Of a DNA stretch of 47,010 nt, positions 7,618 through 15,109 are shown piece after piece. Made by a program: the position numbers and the translations under genes. The DNA lies in contig NZ_SMKW01000073.1 in NCBI RefSeq assembly GCF_004348985.1, positions 1-47,010 of the forward strand. Direction: 5' to 3'. The notes under the pieces were generated by a model. That model was not told the DNA's origin, made no database searches, and saw only the letters and a program-made list of their open reading frames with translations. The first letter of the stretch is position 1. Each line of letters starts with the position of its first letter. The stretch comes from Saccharopolyspora elongata. Lineage in GTDB: Bacteria; Actinomycetota; Actinomycetes; Mycobacteriales; Pseudonocardiaceae.

Positions 7618-8388
7618 GTGGTCCAGCCGGACCGGCGAAACTGCGCTGAGCACGCTGCGGGGTCCCGCTACCGCGAAGTACTGCGGCTCGATCAACTCCT
7701 GAGCTGCCAACCGGAAAAGGGCACGCACGACGAATTGATGTTCGTCATCGTCCACCAGGTGCACGAGCTGTGGTTCAAGCTGATGCTGTTCGAACTGGAG
7801 GAGGCGCGCGACCTGCTGCTGGCCGACCGGCTCGACGCGGCCGAACACCTGCTGCGCCGGCTCGTCGCGATCCAGAACGTGCTGATCTCGCAGTGGGCCG
7901 TGCTCGACACCATGCTGCCGATGGACTTCCTCGCCTTCCGGGACACCCTCCGGGGCGGCAGCGGCTTCGAGTCCGTGCAGCACCGCGAGATCGAGTTCCT
8001 GGCCGGGCGGAAGGACGCCGGCTACCTGGACCAGGTGCAGCTCACCGACGCCGAGCGCGAACGCCTGGTCCGCAGGCTGGAAGAACCCAGCTTGCGGGAG
8101 GCGTTCATCGCCCTGGTCGAGAAGCGGGGGGTCGATTCGCTCGCCAAGGTCTGGCAGCACGGCTATCAAGACCTGCCCGCAGCGCACTGGGAACTGCTGC
8201 GCGTGGCCGAGGCCCTGCTCGACGTCGATCAGGCGTACGGCCGGTGGCGAACGCACCACGCGCTGAGCGTCGAGCGCCAGATCGGGTACAAGCCGGGCAC
8301 CGGTGGATCATCCGGAGTGGACTACCTGCGCTCTCGCATAACTTCCCGCCTCTTCCCGGAACTCTGGGAGGTCCGGTCCCAGCTGTGA
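7618..8388 (+). CDS. kynA: Tryptophan 2,3-dioxygenase
   Basis: This haem enzyme opens the indole ring of tryptophan to N-formylkynurenine. About 256 residues start at GTG 7618. I prefer it to the upstream ATG at 7594 because GAGGAGG lies 5 bases before the GTG. Family motifs are RYREVLRLDQLLSCQPEK, HDELMFVIVHQVHELWFK, and near the C-terminus YGRWRTHHALSVERQIGYK followed by GTGGSSGVDYLR. The second His of THHALSVER is expected to be the proximal haem ligand. It faces the halogenase, so the pair could make a chlorinated kynurenine, as halogenase/dioxygenase pairs do in taromycin biosynthesis (6-chloro there). No kynurenine formamidase or kynureninase gene is in the window. Confidence 0.9.
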   Translation: MVQPDRRNCAEHAAGSRYREVLRLDQLLSCQPEKGTHDELMFVIVHQVHELWFKLMLFELEEARDLLLADRLDAAEHLLRRLVAIQNVLISQWAVLDTMLPMDFLAFRDTLRGGSGFESVQHREIEFLAGRKDAGYLDQVQLTDAERERLVRRLEEPSLREAFIALVEKRGVDSLAKVWQHGYQDLPAAHWELLRVAEALLDVDQAYGRWRTHHALSVERQIGYKPGTGGSSGVDYLRSRITSRLFPELWEVRSQL

Positions 8389-8480
8389 CGCCGGTGGTGC
8401 TTGCACGGCTCGCTCGTCGCGGCCGGGGCTTGCCGGGTGGGCGTGTGCTCCGTTGCAGCGCCCACCCAGACCCCTTCAGG

Positions 8481-9098
8481 TCAACTGGTCAACAAGCCAT
8501 CGCGGATGGCGTAGGCGACCGCGAGAGTCCGATTGGGACAGTTCAGCTTGGCCAGCAGGTTGGCGACATGCCGCTTGGCTCCGTGCGCGGAGATGCCGAG
8601 CCGTCGGCCGACCTGCTTGTTGCTCATCCCCTCGGCGAGCAAGCCGAGGACCTGCCGTTCGCGCGGCGTGAGGCGGACGGTGCTCGTTCGCGGTTGGCCT
8701 CGACGGCGAAGCTCCGTGATCAGCTTCCTGGCGAGCGAGGACGGCAGCGCCATATCACCACGCTGCAGTCGTAGCAGGGCATCCTCGAGGTTCTGCGGAT
8801 CGACCGCGGACTCCAGGAGGAATCCATCCGCCGACAGCGTCGCGGCCTGGGCGACCACGTCATCGCTGGCGTCGCGCAGCAGCGCCACCGTCTTCACGCC
8901 GCGCTTCGCCGCGACCGAGGAGATCTGCTCGAACTCCGCCAATTCGTCGGCGGAAATGAGGGCAACGTCGAAAGGACGGTTTTCCAGGAGGGTCACGGCC
9001 TCGCGGAAATCGGCACAGCCGTGCACGAAGTTCACCAGGGAAAGACTGCGCAGCATGTACGTGAGGCCCCATCTCGAGACCTCGTTGGGAAGGGACAC
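8481..9098 (-). CDS. LuxR/NarL-type transcriptional regulator
   Basis: The product is about 205 residues. The C-terminal third is a clear GerE/LuxR helix-turn-helix: RLTPRERQVLGLLAEGMSNK, then QVGRRLGISAHGAKRHVANL and LAKLNCPNRTLAVAYA. The N-terminal half is receiver-like but atypical. FDVALISADE sits where the phospho-acceptor region would be, and the acidic DD pair of true receivers is missing, so phosphorylation is unlikely. The GTG at 9098 (SLPNEVSRWG) has a poor ribosome site and the frame is open for 30 or more residues upstream (RFRNAELAVLV), so the true start may be earlier. It probably controls the adjacent halogenase/dioxygenase genes (context only). Confidence 0.8.
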   Translation of the reverse strand: MSLPNEVSRWGLTYMLRSLSLVNFVHGCADFREAVTLLENRPFDVALISADELAEFEQISSVAAKRGVKTVALLRDASDDVVAQAATLSADGFLLESAVDPQNLEDALLRLQRGDMALPSSLARKLITELRRRGQPRTSTVRLTPRERQVLGLLAEGMSNKQVGRRLGISAHGAKRHVANLLAKLNCPNRTLAVAYAIRDGLLTS

Positions 9099-9878
9099 CA
9101 GGACGGCCAGTTCCGCGTTGCGGAATCGGGCGGTGCCATCCGCATCATGTCGACCTGTGCCGATTTCCCATTTGCTTCCTAATGGAATTATATCCCCGTT
9201 GATGACGCAACTTCCTTTCGTGCGGGGCGGACTGCTCTTGTCGTTGGGATTGCTCCGTACTTCTTCGATGCGGACATCTTTGTCGGCTTGGCGTCGTGCT
9301 ATCGCTGGCCGTGGTCGTGCTGCATCCCCAGATTTCCCGGTTCGTACGTCCCAACCGCGCCGTACCGGCTCCGCCGGTCCCAGCGGCCTTATCGGGGCGG
9401 GCGCCGCCGTTCGTTACTCATCGCACCGTGCCCTGCCCCTCCGTCTGCTCCCGCTGGGAAACCGGACGCCGGTGCCGCCGGCGTCAGGTGACAAGTCGAA
9501 AATATCGAGTGCATCACGAGTATGTCACTGTGATCCCGGAAGATACGCTCAATGCAGTAGCAGAGCACTAGGCGAAAATCGTCAAATGGTGCAGTCGGGG
9601 CCGCCGGAAGACGCAGCGGCTTGGGGCGGTGTCCGATATCGGTCGTAACCCCACCCGCCAAGTGGTCGGTCCCGCATGCCGACCGCACGCCGGACCGGTG
9701 TGCCCGGGATTCGGAAGTAGGTGACGTGCAGGACAACGCGCTGGTCAGCGCCTTGGGTGCGCGCCCCCGCGCAGCCTGGGGCTGATCTTGGCGACGGGGT
9801 CCCCAGTGCGTTCGCCGATCGTGGTGGCGGTCACGCCGGCCGCCCTCGACCGGGGACAGGATTGCGGCGCCTGGTGCG
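9099..9878. other. Intergenic region, no recognised gene
   Basis: About 780 bases separate the LuxR-type gene from the ClpP-like gene. Frames here are short, Arg/Ser/Pro-rich and unlike any family. The LuxR gene promoter and possibly an N-terminal extension lie near 9099-9210 (AAAGGAAG at about 9212-9205, minus strand). A stretch around 9495-9560 is less GC-rich than its surroundings. I see no RNA gene or mobile element. Confidence 0.4.
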
Positions 9879-10454
9879 TCAGTTTCCCTGCGGGGCGTAC
9901 TTGCCGTCGGCCATGACCTGATCGGCGATGCCGTAGGGGGCCGCATCGGTGGTCGAGAGGCGAAGGTGGTTGCGAAGATCGCGAGCGATGATGTCCGGAT
10001 CTTGCCCGGTCTTCGCGACGAGGAGTTGCACCATTTCATCGGACCATTTCTGATGGTCCGCCGTCGTCGGCGTCACGGGCTCCCCGTCGAGACCTTCGTC
10101 GTGGTCGGGTTGCCGTAGGACCACATGCGATCCCGGAAGCATGTACCTCTTGCCGATCGCTCCGGAGCACAGCACAAGAGTCGCCGCCGATCCCACCGTG
10201 CCGATCGCCCAGGTCGAAACCTCCGGCTTGATGCAGTTGATCGCATCGCAAATCGCGAATCCGGCCGGTAAAGATCCGGTGGCACTGTCGATGTAAAGCT
10301 TGATTTCCGCATCCGGATCTGTGGCGTTCAGCAGCAGCAATTGCGATATCGCGGCGGTCGAGGTATTTCTGCTCAGCTCGCCGCTGATGACGACCGTCCG
10401 ATCATCGAACATATCGCTCATCAACTTGTTCATCGCCCAACTGTGTATGGGCAT
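9879..10454 (-). CDS. ClpP-like protein with degenerate catalytic triad
   Basis: The 191-residue product is full length for ClpP and aligns throughout: TVVISGELSRNTSTAAISQL, DPDAEIKLYIDS, INCIKPEVSTWAIG, GKRYMLPGSHVVL and TGQDPDIIARDL. Ser89 (in GTVGSAAT) matches the catalytic serine. The His of the usual HQP is Arg114 (RQP). The catalytic Asp position of the usual RDRFLSA is His163 (RNHLRLS). The oxyanion-loop SPGGS has become SATGS. It is therefore predicted to be inactive as a peptidase. A role as a partner or decoy subunit for housekeeping ClpP is possible. It lies on the same strand as the LuxR gene and halogenase. The start ATG 10454 has a weak ribosome site; ATG 10433 is the alternative. 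Confidence 0.85.
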   Translation of the reverse strand: MPIHSWAMNKLMSDMFDDRTVVISGELSRNTSTAAISQLLLLNATDPDAEIKLYIDSATGSLPAGFAICDAINCIKPEVSTWAIGTVGSAATLVLCSGAIGKRYMLPGSHVVLRQPDHDEGLDGEPVTPTTADHQKWSDEMVQLLVAKTGQDPDIIARDLRNHLRLSTTDAAPYGIADQVMADGKYAPQGN

Positions 10455-10743
10455 CTCGCGCTGCTCGCTTCCCTCGTCGCGGTCTCGCGTGCGAAGATCA
10501 CTGTAGTCGTGATCGCCGGACCACGTGCTTTCGGCACGAGAGGTTCGCTGAGAGCGTACGTCCGCGGCAAGGGAAATCCTGGAAGCGTTCGACCGAACGC
10601 ATTGTGCGGCACAACGCCGATGTGGTGCGGCAATGCCCGGCCCTATGTTCGTCAGTCGGCCTGCGCCAGTGCGACCGTGGCACCGGCACGGTTCAGGTAC
10701 GGCCTTTCTCCAACAGGGCGCCCGGTTCCTCCCGGCCGGGAGT

Positions 10744-11151
10744 TCAGGCGGGGACGGGTTGCCGGTCCGAGCCGTCGAAGGGCGGGTAGTTCTCGCCGGC
10801 CACTCTTTCGGCCGCGTCGATGTAGTCGACGAGTGCGTCCCGGGATCGGGCGAGCTTTTCCATCTGGTCGTTCAGCCGTTGCAGCCGCGTTCGCATCGCG
10901 GCCAGCAGCTCGGGGCACCCGAGCAGTTCCGGGGTCTCGCCGACCGCGCAGGGCAGCAGGTATGCGATGTCCTCTGAGGACAGACCGGCGCCGAGCAGGT
11001 GCCGGATCTGCTTCACCCGCAGCACGGCGTTCTCGTCGTACTCGCGGTACCCGTTCGCGCTGCGGTCCGCCTCCAGCAGGCCCTGGGTCTCGTAGTAGCG
11101 CAGCTGGTGGGTGTTGACGCCCGTCCGGCGACTCAGTTCCCCGATCCGCAT
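10744..11151 (-). CDS. MerR-family transcriptional regulator
   Basis: The 135-residue product starts at ATG 11151 (an upstream TTG at 11157 is possible; GAGG precedes both). The N-terminal winged helix-turn-helix is classic MerR: RIGELSRRTGVNTHQLRYYE, TQGLLEADRSANGYREYDE and VKQIRHLLGAGLSSEDIAYL. A dimerisation coiled coil follows (LQRLNDQMEKLARSRDALVD). It has no obvious metal-binding cysteine cluster. Two Cys (PCAVGE and GCPELL) occur in the effector region and might sense a ligand or redox state. It is divergent from an imine-reductase-like gene, and a dyad in the shared promoter is the probable binding site. Confidence 0.88.
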   Translation of the reverse strand: MRIGELSRRTGVNTHQLRYYETQGLLEADRSANGYREYDENAVLRVKQIRHLLGAGLSSEDIAYLLPCAVGETPELLGCPELLAAMRTRLQRLNDQMEKLARSRDALVDYIDAAERVAGENYPPFDGSDRQPVPA

Positions 11152-11163
11152 CGACAACCTCGC

Positions 11164-11195
11164 TTGACATTCACACCGGTATCAACGTTGACGAT
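11164..11195 (+). promoter_or_regulatory. MerR-type promoter/operator
   Basis: TTGACA (11164-11169) is followed 19 bases later by TGACGA (11189-11194), the long spacer typical of MerR-activated promoters. A dyad centred on CCGG (11176-11179) has arms ACnTTnAnACC and GGTnTnAAnGT. The site sits just ahead of the ATG at 11202 and before the divergent MerR gene, fitting activation of one gene and autorepression of the other. Confidence 0.55.
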
Positions 11196-11201
11196 GCTGC
11201 C

Positions 11202-12086
11202 ATGAACGACGAAAACGATGCACCGGTCGCAGTCATCGGACTCGGACTCATGGGCCAGGCCCTCGCCGGCACATTCCTGAAGGCCGGGCACCCCACGACC
11301 GTGTGGAACCGCACGACTTCCAAGGCCGGCCGGCTGGTGGCAGCAGGCGCACGGCTGGCGCCGACGGTCGGCGACGCGCTCAGGGCGGGCTCCGTGACGA
11401 TCATCTGCCTCACCGACTACCAGGCCGTGCACGAACTGCTCGGCGCCACCGATGCCGAGCTGGACGGCACGACGTTGATCAACCTGACCTCGGGCGACTC
11501 GACCCAGGCCAGGGAAGCCGCCAGGTGGGCCGAGCAGCGCGGCGCCCGCTACCTGGACGGCGCCATCATGGCCATCCCGTCGGTGATCGGAACCGCCGAG
11601 GCGGTGATCCTGCACAGCGGGCCGCAGCCGGACTTCGAGGCGCACGAGTCGACGCTCGCCGCGCTCGGCACCGTCACCTACCTCGGCGCCGACCACGGGC
11701 TGGCGTCCCTGTACGACGTGGCCGGGCTGGCGATGATGTGGAGCGTCCTGAACGCCTGGCTCCAGGGCACCGCCCTGCTCCGGACGGCCGGTGTCGACGC
11801 CGCGACGTACGCGCCGTTCGCGCAGCAGATCGCGGCCGGTGTGGCCGGATGGCTTCCCGGGTACGCAGAGCAGATCGACAGCGGCTCCTACCCGGCGGAG
11901 GTGTCGGCCCTGGAGACCGACGCGCGGGCGATGGCGCATCTGATCGAGGAGAGCGAGGCGGTGGGCGTCAACGCCGAACTGCCGAGGCTGATCAAGGCGA
12001 TGGCCGACCGCTCGATCGCCGCCGGGCACGGTGGCGAGCAGTACCCCGTGCTGATCGAAGAGTTCGCCAGGCCCCGCAACGACTGA
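11202..12086 (+). CDS. NAD(P)-dependent oxidoreductase, imine-reductase-like
   Basis: The product is 294 residues. The N-terminal Rossmann fold has GLGLMG (13-18) and the NADPH-type VWNRTTSKA turn. The whole reads like the imine reductase / beta-hydroxyacid dehydrogenase superfamily: LINLTSGDSTQAREAARWAE, YLDGAIMAIPSVIG and GTVTYLGADHGLASLYDVA. The catalytic lysine of hydroxyacid dehydrogenases is not at its usual place, and the C-terminal all-helical domain contains YPAEVSALETDARAMAHL, both fitting the imine reductase branch. The substrate is unknown. It is likely switched on by the divergent MerR regulator. A strong terminator follows directly. Confidence 0.85.
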   Translation: MNDENDAPVAVIGLGLMGQALAGTFLKAGHPTTVWNRTTSKAGRLVAAGARLAPTVGDALRAGSVTIICLTDYQAVHELLGATDAELDGTTLINLTSGDSTQAREAARWAEQRGARYLDGAIMAIPSVIGTAEAVILHSGPQPDFEAHESTLAALGTVTYLGADHGLASLYDVAGLAMMWSVLNAWLQGTALLRTAGVDAATYAPFAQQIAAGVAGWLPGYAEQIDSGSYPAEVSALETDARAMAHLIEESEAVGVNAELPRLIKAMADRSIAAGHGGEQYPVLIEEFARPRND

Positions 12087-12099
12087 TCGATCCGGCATC

Positions 12100-12134
12100 G
12101 CGGTCGGTAGCCCGCCCCTCGGGCTACCGACCGC
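12100..12134 (+). terminator. Terminator after imine-reductase-like gene
   Basis: GCGGTCGGTAGCCCG (12100-12114) and CGGGCTACCGACCGC (12120-12134) form a perfect 15-bp stem with a 5-base loop, 13 bases after the stop codon. Confidence 0.85.
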
Positions 12135-12219
12135 TCAGAACGCCGTCGTCAGCAGGAGGTCGACGCTGAAGCTGGGGTCGATCACGGCCGCCGATCTCGC
12201 GCCTCTTCGAAGTTTGCGC

Positions 12220-12272
12220 TTGACACCACTTCAGATGCAGTACTACGGTTTGAGTACGGCATGCGAAGTACT
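12220..12272 (+). promoter_or_regulatory. Promoter with three AGTAC repeats
   Basis: TTGACA at 12220-12225 is a consensus -35; TACGGT at 12244-12249 (18-base spacer) is a possible -10. AGTAC occurs at 12239, 12253 and 12267, exactly 14 bases apart. The first two also form GTACT-N8-AGTAC (12240-12257). The spacing and overlap with the promoter suggest an operator, perhaps for a PadR- or MarR-like repressor; no such regulator gene is adjacent. Confidence 0.5.
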
Positions 12273-12292
12273 AATAACGAGGTGGTCAACCG

Positions 12293-12424
12293 ATGCGCAA
12301 GCCCGTCAGTGCTCAGTTCTCGTTCCCGTCGGCCAAGGGCGGCAAGCGGGTTCAGCCGCACACGCGCATGCCCCGGTCGGTTCCGGCTCGGCGTCCGCTG
12401 CCCAAGCCCGGCACCCGTCGCTGA
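12293..12424 (+). CDS. Small basic peptide, 43 residues
   Basis: ATG 12293 follows ACGAGGTGG and encodes MRKPVSAQFSFPSAK and on to a tail rich in Arg, Pro and Lys ending PGTRR. It has no hydrophobic segment. It lies between the AGTAC-repeat promoter and the DHFR-family gene (29 bases before it), so it is probably translated first on that mRNA. It could be a leader peptide or a nucleic-acid-binding peptide. The coding call rests on start, ribosome site and position only. Confidence 0.4.
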   Translation: MRKPVSAQFSFPSAKGGKRVQPHTRMPRSVPARRPLPKPGTRR

Positions 12425-12453
12425 TCGACCACTTCGAAGAGGAGAAACCCCCC

Positions 12454-13023
12454 ATGCGAAAGCTCACCTACTTCGTCGGCTGCAGCGTCGACGGCTACAT
12501 CGCCGGCGCCGATGGCTCGCTCGACGCGTTCTTCCCGCTGCCCGACGGGCTCGTCGAGCACCTCGTCGCGGAGTACCCGCAGACGCTGCCGACGCACCTG
12601 CACGGCACGCTGGGGGTCACCGACCTGGGCAACCGCTTCGACGCGGTGGTGATGGGGCGCGGCACGTACGAGCCGGGCGTGCGGGACGGCATCACCAGCC
12701 CGTACTCCCACCTGGACCAGTACGTGGTGTCGGGCAGCCTCACCAGCCCGGACCCCGCGGTCACCGTCCTCTCCGGCGACCCCGTCGAGGCCGTGCGGGC
12801 GCTCAAGCGCGAGCCGGGCGGCGGGATCTGGCTGGCCGGCGGCGGTAGCCTCGCCGCCTCGCTGCTGCCGGAGATCGACGAACTGGTCCTGAAGATCTAC
12901 CCGTTCGTCCTCGGCAAGGGCATCGGCGTGTTCGACGGCGACATCGCGCCCACGCGCCTCGCCCTCGCCGGCACGCACGTCCTCGACAGCGGCGCGGCGA
13001 TCCACACCTACGCCCGGAATTGA
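12454..13023 (+). CDS. Dihydrofolate-reductase-family protein (RibD C-terminal type)
   Basis: The product is 189 residues, starting at ATG 12454 after GAGGAGAAACCCCCC. It opens MRKLTYFVGCSVDGYIAGAD, the typical start of the COG0262 RibD/DHFR-like reductases. It continues with DLGNRFDAVVMGRGTYEPG, YVVSGSLTSP, GGGIWLAGGGSLAASLLPE and IDELVLKIYPFVLGKGI. The GGGSLA loop is expected to bind NADPH. Members act as stand-alone reductases of unknown substrate and are not essential folate enzymes. It is probably controlled by the AGTAC-repeat promoter upstream. Confidence 0.85.
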   Translation: MRKLTYFVGCSVDGYIAGADGSLDAFFPLPDGLVEHLVAEYPQTLPTHLHGTLGVTDLGNRFDAVVMGRGTYEPGVRDGITSPYSHLDQYVVSGSLTSPDPAVTVLSGDPVEAVRALKREPGGGIWLAGGGSLAASLLPEIDELVLKIYPFVLGKGIGVFDGDIAPTRLALAGTHVLDSGAAIHTYARN

Positions 13024-13039
13024 GGCCGCCTTGTGAAGT

Positions 13040-13879
13040 TCACTCGCCCACGTAGCGGAGGCCGGTCCGGCGCAGCACGACCCACTGCTCGCCGGGCCGG
13101 TCCACGACGACCGGGTACCAGCGCGGCTGCAGCGCCGCGTGCAACTCCTCGCCCCTGCTGATCAGCGAGCTCACCGCGGGTTCGCCCACGACGATCAGGG
13201 CCGACCAGTCGACGTGTGCCATGAGGTGGTCCTCGGTGACGCCGAACTGGGCTTCCAGGAGTGTGACCACGTCGTGGCCGGTGTCCGGGCCCGACCGGAC
13301 GTCGCTGATGTCGGGCACCTCGACGGATTCGTCGGCGGTGTCCTCGTCGTCCTCGTCCTCGTCGTCCTCATCGAACTCGTCTTCTTCGTCTTCGTCGCGC
13401 TGCTCGTCCCACACGTACTTGTCGAGCTTGTAGATGCGCGAGCACAGGTCGAACGCCTGGTCATCGGAGAGGATCAGCGTCACCGTGCGGCCGTTGACCA
13501 GGGTGAACGTCAGCTCCGCTTCCGGGGTTCCGTTGGTGCCGGGTTCGGCCTCGACGTTCCCGGCGACTTCCTCGAAGAGCTCGGAATCGGCGGGGCTTTC
13601 GTTGCCCGCGCCCAGCGAGGGGAGGTTCGCGGCCATCTCCACCACGCAGCGCGCGGCGGTCCAGAACGCCTCCTTGTCCCGGAATTCCTTGCGGCTGCTG
13701 GTCAGCGTCCGGCCGAATCCCAACGTCTCGACGCGCGCATCCACCGTGCCGGTGCCGGTCTCGTTCTCCCAGATCGCGGTGACCGTGACGTTGTTGGCCA
13801 GTCGCTTCCGGTAGTTCTCGATGTGGCCGTGCCGGGCGAGTTCCCAGCCGCCCACCTTCTGGGGCCAATCGTCGTTCAC
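13040..13879 (-). CDS. Hypothetical protein with a long acidic tract
   Basis: About 279 residues start at GTG 13879, chosen because GAAGGGAA precedes it; the frame is open further upstream but reads as non-coding composition. The N-terminal half (WPQKVGGWELARHGHIENYR, VDARVETLGFGRTLTSSRKE) looks like a folded alpha/beta domain. Residues 158-186 are almost all Asp/Glu. The C-terminal half includes VVTLLEAQFGVTEDHLMAHV and VVVDRPGEQWVVLRR. There is no signal peptide or membrane helix. The family is unknown to me. The acidic linker may bind a basic partner or mimic nucleic acid. It is convergent with the DHFR-family gene. Confidence 0.65.
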   Translation of the reverse strand: MNDDWPQKVGGWELARHGHIENYRKRLANNVTVTAIWENETGTGTVDARVETLGFGRTLTSSRKEFRDKEAFWTAARCVVEMAANLPSLGAGNESPADSELFEEVAGNVEAEPGTNGTPEAELTFTLVNGRTVTLILSDDQAFDLCSRIYKLDKYVWDEQRDEDEEDEFDEDDEDEDDEDTADESVEVPDISDVRSGPDTGHDVVTLLEAQFGVTEDHLMAHVDWSALIVVGEPAVSSLISRGEELHAALQPRWYPVVVDRPGEQWVVLRRTGLRYVGE

Positions 13880-13995
13880 TGCGGAATTCCCTTCGGACGA
13901 ATGACATGTCGTCCCCTCCGACGTGTCATTGACCGTGATCGTTCCGCCAGTGCATGACCGGACGGCGAACCGCGGTCCGTCACCGTCCACATTGG

Positions 13996-14762
13996 TCAGA
14001 TCTCGGTTCGGTCCACCGAGGCCGGGTCGGACGGGACCGGGGTCTCCTGGGCGATCTCCACCAGGCGGTAGATGCTCTCGCGCAAGCACTCCGGGCGGAC
14101 CACGATCCGCAGCGGGGCTGCCTCGACCGCCGGTTCGAGCCGGCGGTAGGGGGCGCCTTCCAGCTTCAGCGCCGTGGCGCGCTCCGGCAGGATGGCGACA
14201 CCGAGGCCGGACGCGACGAGCGCCACGAGGTTGTACCCGGACACCGCTTCCCCGAGGACCTTCGGCGTGAAGCCGTTGGCGACGCACGCGCCGACGACCG
14301 AGTCGAACTCCAGCGGCGCCTTCGCCCGCCCGGCCATGACGAACCGCTCGTCCGCCAGGTCCTGCCAGCGAACCGTCGGGGTCCGCGCGAGCGGATGACC
14401 TTCCGGCAGCGCCACGGCGAACCGGTCGGGCGGCAGGTCGAACGTCGCCCAGCCGTCGAGCGGTTCGCGGCTCCGGAAGATCCCGATGTCGAGGTCGGCG
14501 GTGCGGAGCAGTTCCAGCTGCTCTTCGACGCTCAGCTCGTGCACCCGGATCGAGACCGCCGGCTCCGCTTCGGCGAACAGCGACAGCAGGCTCGGGACCA
14601 GGCCGATCACGGCCGACGGGACGGAACCGAGGTCGAAGGCGTCCACCCTGTTCCGCGCCGCTTCGTGCACCAGCGCGGGCAGCCGGCGGTAGTGCTCGAG
14701 GATCCGGCGCGCTTCGGGGAGCAGCGCCGCGCCGGCGGGGGTGAGTCCTCCACGAGCATGAC
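13996..14762 (-). pseudogene. LysR-type regulator lacking its DNA-binding domain
   Basis: The effector-binding domain is intact: LTPAGAALLPEARRILEHYR, FDLGSVPSAVIGLVPSLLSL, DIGIFRSREPLDGWATFDLP, DRFAVALPEGHPLARTPTV and LVALVASGLGVAILPERA. The first 60 or so residues, which should hold the helix-turn-helix, are missing. The frame upstream of LTPAG turns to unrelated sequence at about 14760, close to the terminator of the DUF397 gene. The likely cause is a deletion or the arrival of the XRE/DUF397 module. It cannot bind DNA as it stands. Confidence 0.8.
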
Positions 14763-14831
14763 GGCGTACCCCTTGTCGAAGCTGTGCAACCTCAGACCGA
14801 GAACTCGCCGACAGGTGAGGCACCAAAGGAG

Positions 14832-14863
14832 GAGCTCCGCCCGGACACCCTCGGGCGGAGCTC
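14832..14863 (-). terminator. Terminator of the DUF397 operon
   Basis: GAGCTCCGCCCG (14832-14843) pairs with CGGGCGGAGCTC (14852-14863), 12 bp with an 8-base loop. It lies 14 bases past the DUF397 stop. A related hairpin sits at 36141-36182 beyond the second DUF397 remnant. Confidence 0.8.
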
Positions 14864-14876
14864 TCGGCGCGTCTAG

Positions 14877-15089
14877 TCAGCGCAGGTCGTGCTTCCCGGT
14901 CTTCACGTCGCGCAGGAAGGCCGACCACGCCGAGGTCGTGAACGGAAGAACAGGGCTGGCGGAGCCGAGCTTGCTGTCCTTCACGCCAGCAGCCCCCGGG
15001 ATGCGCGCCACCATGACGCATGCGCCCCCACCCCCGTTGCTTCGGCTGCTTTTACGCCAATGCGCCTGGGTGAAGTCCGGGGTTAACAT
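14877..15089 (-). CDS. DUF397 domain protein
   Basis: The product is 70 residues, starting at ATG 15089 after AAGGGAGCG. It has the standard DUF397 layout: FTQAHWRKSSRSNGGGGACV, then GVKDSKLGSASPVLPFT and the C-terminal AWSAFLRDVKTGKHDLR. DUF397 proteins are small partners of XRE/DUF5753 regulators in actinomycetes; in studied cases the pair acts as a regulator with an antagonist (BldB-associated or toxin-antitoxin-like behaviour has been proposed). Here it follows its XRE partner by 20 bases, in one operon. Its 3' end is nearly repeated at 36191-36260. Confidence 0.92.
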   Translation of the reverse strand: MLTPDFTQAHWRKSSRSNGGGGACVMVARIPGAAGVKDSKLGSASPVLPFTTSAWSAFLRDVKTGKHDLR

Positions 15090-15109
15090 GACGCGCTCCC
15101 TTGCCGTGC

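Noticed and set aside
13040..14287. Extended 415-residue form of the acidic protein
   Set aside because: The extra N-terminal part overlaps the LysR pseudogene in another frame and has low-complexity composition. The GTG at 13879 has a ribosome site.
14740..14789. Frame reading SFDKGYAVMLVED near the LysR stump
   Set aside because: Looks protein-like but is short, has no start signal and could not be assigned to any family.
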